From: Nitrospirota bacterium
GTDB taxonomy: Bacteria; Nitrospirota; Nitrospiria; Nitrospirales; Nitrospiraceae
NCBI GenBank assembly: GCA_005877775.1
Contig: VBOJ01000053.1
Coordinates: 1-47,132, forward strand
Direction: 5' to 3'
DNA: 47,132 nt
Shown one piece after another: positions 40,940-47,132 of this stretch (its first letter is position 1; each line of letters starts with the position of its first letter). The notes under the pieces were generated by a model. That model was not told the DNA's origin. It was given only the letters and a program-made list of their open reading frames with translations, and ran no database searches. Position numbers and translations under genes: made by a program.

Positions 40940-42457
40940 ATGCAAATCAAGGCTGACGAAATTAGCGCGATCATCAAAGAAAAAATCAAAGCCTTTGACA
41001 AGCATGTGGACGTCAATGAGATGGGATCCGTGATCCAGGTCGGCGACGGCATCGCGAAGATCTACGGATTGGACGGGGCGATGGCAGGGGAAATGCTGGA
41101 GTTCCCAGGCAACCTCTACGGCATCACGCTCAACTTAGAAGAAGATAACGTGGGCGCCGTGTTGATGGGGGATGACACCGGCATCAAGGAAGGCGATCCA
41201 GTCAAGCGGACCGGACGAATCGCCGAAGTCCCAGTCGGGGAAGCGCTCGTGGGGCGCGTCGTCAACGCGATCGGCCTACCCTTGGACGGCAAGGGGCCAA
41301 TCAAAACCACCGCAACCCGCCGGATCGAAGTTCGCGCACCCGGAGTGGTCACTCGGCAATCAGTCCGGGAGCCACTGCAAACCGGCCTCAAGGCGATTGA
41401 CGCGATGATCCCAATCGGCCGCGGTCAGCGCGAGCTGATCATCGGGGACCGGCAGACCGGGAAAACCGCGATCGCGGTGGATACGATCATCAACCAGAAG
41501 GGACAGAACGTCTTCTGCATCTATGTGGCGATCGGCCAGAAGCGTTCCACTGTGGCTCGCGTCGTTAAGACGTTGGAAGAGCACCACGCTATGGAGTACA
41601 GTATGGTTGTCTCGGCCACGGCCAGCGAAGCGGCGTCGCTGCAGTTCCTGGCTCCTTACGCCGGCGCCACCATGGGCGAGTATTTCCGCGACAACGGCCA
41701 GCATGCGCTCATCATCTACGACGACCTCTCCAAGCATGCGACGGCCTACCGCCAGCTCTCGCTCCTGCTCCGGCGGCCCCCGGGCCGAGAGGCCTATCCG
41801 GGCGACGTCTTCTACCTGCACTCGCGCCTCCTGGAACGGGCGGCAAAGCTCAGTGAGAAAATGGGCGGCGGCAGCTTGACCGCGCTCCCGATCATCGAGA
41901 CGCAGGCCGGCGACGTGTCGGCCTATATTCCAACCAATGTCATTTCGATTACGGACGGGCAGATCTACTTGGCCGGAGACTTGTTCTACTCGGGCATCCG
42001 GCCCGCGATCAACGTCGGCTTGTCCGTCTCCCGCGTGGGCGGCTCGGCGCAGATCAAGACAATGAAGCAAGTGGCGGGTACACTCAGGTTGGACTTGGCC
42101 CAGTACCGCGAGATGGCGGCCTTCGCGCAGTTCGGCAGTGAGCTCGACAAGGCTACCCAGGCCCAGTTGGCGCGGGGCGTTCGCATGGTGGAGCTGCTCA
42201 AGCAGGGCCAGTACAAACCGATGCTGGTGGCCGATCAGGTCATCTCCATTTACGCTGGCGTGAATGGATTCATTGACGATGTACCGGTGGACAAGATCAG
42301 GCAGTTCGAAGAGGACCTACTCCATTACGTCACTCAGCACCACCCGCAGATCAAGAAGGACGTCGTCACCAAGGGAAAGATCGACGAGACGTTCGGCGCC
42401 GAGCTGAAGCAGATCATCACCACGTTCAAGCAGAAGATGGGATATGGCGCACGGTAA
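40940..42457 (+). CDS. atpA: ATP synthase F1 alpha subunit
   Basis: 505 aa, full length. Walker [25 protein letters not shown], the family [19 protein letters not shown] and C-terminal helical domain. Non-catalytic nucleotide-binding subunit of the F1 hexamer. It begins 3 bp after atpH with AAGGAG upstream. In a nitrite oxidiser this enzyme would use the proton gradient built by the respiratory chain from NXR electrons. Confidence 0.98.
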   Translation: MQIKADEISAIIKEKIKAFDKHVDVNEMGSVIQVGDGIAKIYGLDGAMAGEMLEFPGNLYGITLNLEEDNVGAVLMGDDTGIKEGDPVKRTGRIAEVPVGEALVGRVVNAIGLPLDGKGPIKTTATRRIEVRAPGVVTRQSVREPLQTGLKAIDAMIPIGRGQRELIIGDRQTGKTAIAVDTIINQKGQNVFCIYVAIGQKRSTVARVVKTLEEHHAMEYSMVVSATASEAASLQFLAPYAGATMGEYFRDNGQHALIIYDDLSKHATAYRQLSLLLRRPPGREAYPGDVFYLHSRLLERAAKLSEKMGGGSLTALPIIETQAGDVSAYIPTNVISITDGQIYLAGDLFYSGIRPAINVGLSVSRVGGSAQIKTMKQVAGTLRLDLAQYREMAAFAQFGSELDKATQAQLARGVRMVELLKQGQYKPMLVADQVISIYAGVNGFIDDVPVDKIRQFEEDLLHYVTQHHPQIKKDVVTKGKIDETFGAELKQIITTFKQKMGYGAR

Positions 42458-42464
42458 GGAGCAA

Positions 42465-42534
42465 ATAGCCGATAGCCAATGGCGAATAGCCGGAACAGGG
42501 GCAAGCCATTAGCTGTGAGCGACTCGCTGCCAGC
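42465..42534. repeat. 7-bp-period degenerate array (locus 6), between atpA and atpG
   Basis: Ten consecutive heptamers: ATAGCCG, ATAGCCA, ATGGCGA, ATAGCCG, GAACAGG, GGCAAGC, CATTAGC, TGTGAGC, GACTCGC, TGCCAGC. The 7-nt register is strict but dyad symmetry is weaker than in the other loci. It fills almost all of the 90-bp gap inside the operon. Confidence 0.75.
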
Positions 42535-42547
42535 TGGAGATTGAGCG

Positions 42548-43420
42548 ATGCCAAGCCTGCAAGCCCTGCGGCGCAAGATCGGCTCCGTTAAGAACACCCA
42601 GAAGATCACCAAGGCCATGAAGATGGTGGCCGCGGCCAAGCTCAAGCGTGCGCAGGATCGCATCCTGGCGGCCAGGCCATATGGGCACAAGATGCGCGAG
42701 GTCATTGCGGACCTCGGCCTCCGGGTCAATCGGGCCGCCCATCCGCTGTTGCAGAAGCGGGCCGCGCGCAACATCGAAGTCCTTGTCGTCACCAGCGACC
42801 GAGGCCTCTGCGGCGCGTTCAACGCCAATATCTTGCGCAGGGCTGGCGAGTTCCTGCGGGAGTGCGAGGCGCGCGGAGTAAAAGTCACCGTCAGCTTCGT
42901 TGGCCGCAAGGGGCGTGAGTTCTTCCGCCGTCGCCAGTGGCCGATTCGCCAACAATGGCTGGGGGTGTTCGACCGGCTTACGTACGAGCACGGGCTGGAC
43001 ATCGGGCAGGACCTCATCGAACAGTTTACGAAGGGCACGTTCGATGAACTCTATGTGATCTATAACGAGTTCAAGTCGGCGATCCAGCAACGGGTCATCG
43101 TTGAGAAGCTATTCCCCATTGACGCGCTGGACGAAACCGCAGAGACCAGCGCGGTGTCAGGCGGGAGCTATGAGTACGAACCGGACGAAGACGAGTTACT
43201 GGCTGCCTTGCTGCCCAAGCATTTCCAGATCCAAGCGTTCCGGGTGCTGCTGGAGTCTTCCGCGGCCGAGCAGGGCGCCAGGATGGCTGCGATGGACGGC
43301 GCCACCAGAAATGCCGGGGAGCTGATCAAGAAGTTGACCCTCTATTACAACAAGACTCGGCAGGCTGCGATCACTAAGGAACTGATGGATATTGTAGGTG
43401 GCGCCGAGGCGCTCAAATAG
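42548..43420 (+). CDS. atpG: ATP synthase F1 gamma subunit
   Basis: 290 aa. N-terminal helix LRRKIGSVKNTQKITKAMKM, GLCGAFNANIL, and the C-terminal MDGATRNAGELIKKLTLYYN with the long helix entering the alpha3beta3 ring. Central rotor shaft. The ends are full and undamaged. Bordered on both sides by heptamer arrays. Confidence 0.98.
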   Translation: MPSLQALRRKIGSVKNTQKITKAMKMVAAAKLKRAQDRILAARPYGHKMREVIADLGLRVNRAAHPLLQKRAARNIEVLVVTSDRGLCGAFNANILRRAGEFLRECEARGVKVTVSFVGRKGREFFRRRQWPIRQQWLGVFDRLTYEHGLDIGQDLIEQFTKGTFDELYVIYNEFKSAIQQRVIVEKLFPIDALDETAETSAVSGGSYEYEPDEDELLAALLPKHFQIQAFRVLLESSAAEQGARMAAMDGATRNAGELIKKLTLYYNKTRQAAITKELMDIVGGAEALK

Positions 43421-43427
43421 GAACAAG

Positions 43428-44950
<1,523 letters not shown>

Positions 44951-44956
44951 TGAGAC

Positions 44957-45038
44957 GGCTGGACTGTCCTCTGTGCTCGCGCAACGCGCACACTCAGAAG
45001 GTGCTCGTCGGACGCGCGCAGTTGAGGACAGCCCAGCC
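44957..45038. repeat. GC-rich palindromic repeat between atpD and atpC (dispersed family)
   Basis: Outer arms GGCTGGACTGTCCTC (44957-44971) and GAGGACAGCCCAGCC (45024-45038) pair at 14 of 15 positions. Inside are TGTGCTCGCGCA and CGGACGCGCGCAGT, both also present in the element at 17876-17989 but 34 bp longer apart there. The copy here looks like the uninterrupted form. It fills most of the 123-bp atpD-atpC gap. Confidence 0.8.
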
Positions 45039-45073
45039 CTCTCTCCGAGTAAGGAGGGGGTAGGAAACAAACA

Positions 45074-45490
45074 ATGCCGGGGAAGTTACTGTTAGAGGTC
45101 GTCACGCCGGATCACCTGCTGCTAAGCAAGCAGGTGGATGAGGTCATCGCGCCAGGGGCCGAAGGGGAATTCGGCGTGCTGCCAGGACACTGTCATTTTC
45201 TGTCCACGCTCAAGATCGGCGAGCTGCGCTACCGCGTTGGCGACGTGACCGAATACATGTCGGTGCTCTGGGGATTTGCGGAGGTAACGCCCAAGAAGGT
45301 GACGATCCTGGCCGAGATCGCGGAGAAGGCGGAGGATATTGACGTGGAGCGAGCCCAGGCTGCGGTGGAGACAGCCGAGCGGCGCCTGGAAATGGGCGGG
45401 CTGCCGTCCGAGTTGAAGGAAGCCCAGATCAGTCTTGAAAAGGCCCGCCTGCGCAAGAAGATCGCCGAACGCGCCCGCCGCAGCCACTAA
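45074..45490 (+). CDS. atpC: ATP synthase F1 epsilon subunit
   Basis: 138 aa. N-terminal beta-sandwich (LLLEVVTPDHLLLSKQVDEV, GAEGEFGVLPGHCHFLSTLK) and a C-terminal helical hairpin (VERAQAAVETAERRLEM). Part of the rotor; the C-terminal helices can inhibit ATP hydrolysis. Last gene of the F1 operon. No clear terminator follows. Confidence 0.97.
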   Translation: MPGKLLLEVVTPDHLLLSKQVDEVIAPGAEGEFGVLPGHCHFLSTLKIGELRYRVGDVTEYMSVLWGFAEVTPKKVTILAEIAEKAEDIDVERAQAAVETAERRLEMGGLPSELKEAQISLEKARLRKKIAERARRSH

Positions 45491-46554
45491 TCTCAAGCCC
45501 AGTCCCTCATTCATTTCCCCCTCTTGCGATCAGTCCACTTCCCTGGCGATGGATTAGTCCCTGAACGGAACCGCCACTGGTTCAGTAATGGCCCAAAAAC
45601 CTCCTAAGAGTTCACGGAGCAGCTTATCGATCTTCCTAGGGCTTCGCTGTATGCTTTTGGCTGTTCAAAAAGAAACTCTGGGAAAATATCATGATCTAGG
45701 GAAATTCTAGAATGGAGTTACATGAATAGCTAGCAGCGGGACCTACCCCCTGGATCCTTTCCTTGCCCGCGCTGCGGGTAAGCCGCCTATCCGGGGACGT
45801 GGTCTCAGCAGTGGGTTACTCACTTTTTATGCTGGGGCACGACTCCTTCCGAGCAGTCATAGGGCGGGGCGGCTTGGGGACTGACCTCGCTGTGTAACTA
45901 CAACTGAGGCGGTTTGACGCACAATGTGAAGAATATAAGGGTTCCCCTCAGAACCGTGGAGAGTATGTGAAATTACAGAGGTGCTCAGCAGACAGACAAT
46001 GCAAGAAATACATTCCCGATCTCAGCCCCCATGATTTGCAGATCTTCACAAAGGAGGCATAGGTGTATATTTAGCAATGTCTTTCTGATCGCTGTCCTGC
46101 TAGGGCCACTTGCTGAAGCCAGCCGCTCAATCCCGTTGGGTGTCGATGTTTCCGTTCAGGTTGTAGCTTCGTCCCTTCAGTGTGTCGTCTTCTCTTCAGG
46201 TGTTCATCAGCCGTCTCTTCAGGTGTTCCCCGGGGTCAGATATCCCATGTCCGAGTCTCCACGGTACGCAATCCGAGGATAAGTCTTTGTCTGCGCAGGC
46301 ACTGGTCCAGGTTGTACTGGTAGGGCGGCTCTTGGCGGCTCGTATTGGCAAGGTCCTTGCTCCTCTTCTCGTGCATGCACCTGTTGAAGCTGACCGACTG
46401 CTTGAGTCCCCTTCTCGCCGTGCTGCTGAGAATTCCTCCATAAACGGTCACACCCCCGGTCTGCATAGGCCGTCGATAGTGCCTGTCCTGAAAGGTGACC
46501 GCCATTTCCATTCGGCTAGAGGATACAGAGAAGTTGCTTGTGGGAGGACCATTG
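45491..46554. other. About 1 kb without a recognisable gene
   Basis: I find no convincing protein gene. Noted: a short GC hairpin CCCGC-GCT-GCGGG (45766-45778), a degenerate tandem repeat at 46151-46228, and a good ribosome binding site AAAGGAGG near 46050 that leads only into very short frames (GTG-TAT-ATT-TAG at 46062). An ATG frame from 46031 to 46282 gives 83 aa with a signal-like segment (NVFLIAVLLGPLAEAS) but then no family resemblance. It could be a decayed gene or carry an unrecognised RNA. Confidence 0.5.
46151..46228. repeat. Degenerate tandem repeat
   Basis: TCTCTTCAGGTGTTC occurs exactly twice (46191-46205 and 46214-46228). Two diverged copies precede it: TCCCTTCAGTGTGTC (46172-46186) and TCCGTTCAGGTTGT (46151-46164). 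Spacing is 19-23 bp. Confidence 0.6.
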
Positions 46555-47132
46555 ATGGAACAGATATGGACAAATCTCCGAGAGTTAGTCCAAGGGACCG
46601 CGGAGGTGTTGTATCACATAGTCGTGGTGGCGTTGAGCGCAGGGGTGGCGTTGTCGCTCCCGCATGCAGCCAACTTTATTGCCCAAACCTTTGCGATCCA
46701 CTGGTCTGCCATTGAGAATGATACCGTCGCTCTCGTCACCATTGAAATCGCAGTGGCCGTCCTGTTTATTGCCTGCATCAATTATCTCCGTCGTAGCATG
46801 AAGGATCGGCAACTCACTCAGATGGCGGCCCACGCTGGCCTCACGAATGTGTTCCCCACCAGAGGCGTGTTGGCCCGGAGAAAGATCAGGAAATTAAAGA
46901 CCAAGCAAGGACGGGCCGAGCATATCATGGTCATCGGATCAACAGGCTACAACACGTTCGTGGATCCGAAAGGAGACCTTCATACGGTGATCTGGAAGTG
47001 TTTGGAGGCGAAAATTTTGTTACTCAACCCTTACAGTGAAGCAGCACGGGCCCGAGCGAGAGCCATTCTCGATCCCAAGGTCGGGCCTGACAGTTTAGTG
47101 GACCAAGTGGAACGGACCATCGAGCTATGTAA
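46555..47132 (+). CDS. Unknown membrane-anchored protein (3' end cut by window edge)
   Basis: 192 codons are visible from the ATG at 46555 (GGGAGG upstream, about 8 nt), open to the edge. Two hydrophobic segments: about residues 20-45 (VLYHIVVVALSAGVALSLP...) and 58-76 (VALVTIEIAVAVLFIACINY). A basic cytoplasmic segment follows, then a soluble start with HIMVIGSTGYNTFVDPKGDL and CLEAKILLLNPYSEAARARA. The pattern of a short strand, a Gly/Ser turn and a later LLLNP strand resembles the opening of phospholipase D-like folds. The HxK motif is not visible, so this is only a suggestion. Confidence 0.75.
   Translation, partial: MEQIWTNLRELVQGTAEVLYHIVVVALSAGVALSLPHAANFIAQTFAIHWSAIENDTVALVTIEIAVAVLFIACINYLRRSMKDRQLTQMAAHAGLTNVFPTRGVLARRKIRKLKTKQGRAEHIMVIGSTGYNTFVDPKGDLHTVIWKCLEAKILLLNPYSEAARARARAILDPKVGPDSLVDQVERTIELC

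Noticed and set aside
46236-46511. 91-aa minus-strand frame in the gap after atpC
   Set aside because: No family resemblance or ribosome binding site, and it crosses into the tandem-repeat region's neighbourhood; not supportable as a gene.

Overview
The window looks like a chromosome segment of a nitrite-oxidising bacterium of the genus Nitrospira or a close relative in Nitrospirota. The main evidence is the gene running off the left edge, whose 1,093 visible codons read as the Nitrospira-type periplasmic nitrite oxidoreductase alpha subunit (NxrA). The sequence is moderately GC-rich, with a visibly more AT-rich stretch over rsmG-parA-parB. All functional calls come from reading the sequence and from family knowledge; no database search was run.

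Layout. (1) 1-4900: nxrA on the minus strand, an AT-rich spacer, a tRNA-Gly(GCC) with its own good promoter followed by a 180-bp GC-rich element ending in a second copy of the tRNA 3' end, and a decayed threonine-dehydratase-like gene. (2) 4913-10344, minus strand: a TgpA-like transglutaminase, a DUF58 protein and a MoxR ATPase (a widespread conserved trio), then a possible methyltransferase-like protein. (3) 10418-17846: a ChaN-like haem-binding protein, a frameshifted double-CDGSH gene, a SWIM zinc-finger/coiled-coil protein, an unlisted 54-aa membrane protein, and the divergent tesA-like / ybbA-ybbP block also known from E. coli. (4) 18166-29319, minus strand: a CheY-like regulator, an M1 aminopeptidase, the sugar-phosphate cluster pgi-pgl-glk-rpiA, three YkuD or YkuD-like envelope proteins and two small exported proteins. 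(5) 29655-38363, plus strand: rpmH-rnpA-yidD-yidC-mnmE-mnmG-rsmG-parA-parB, the classic origin-proximal cluster, with a perfect consensus sigma-70 promoter ahead of rpmH and two identical 16-bp parS palindromes flanking rsmG. (6) 38737-45490: a bactofilin, mnmA and the F1 part of ATP synthase (atpH-A-G-D-C). (7) The right end is a 1-kb stretch without a recognisable gene, then a partial unknown membrane protein.

The least expected signal is a family of degenerate 7-bp-period tandem arrays, mostly folded as imperfect palindromes. They occur at seven places: five between genes (two of these inside the atp operon), one nested inside a second dispersed repeat after ybbP, and one apparently inserted in frame inside ybbP. 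The atp operon carries three such repeat elements in its three largest internal gaps.

Functionally the window combines the energy-conserving enzyme of nitrite oxidation (NXR), the F1 motor, central sugar-phosphate interconversion, cell-envelope remodelling and chromosome segregation. I see no CRISPR array, complete insertion sequence, phage or obvious defence island.
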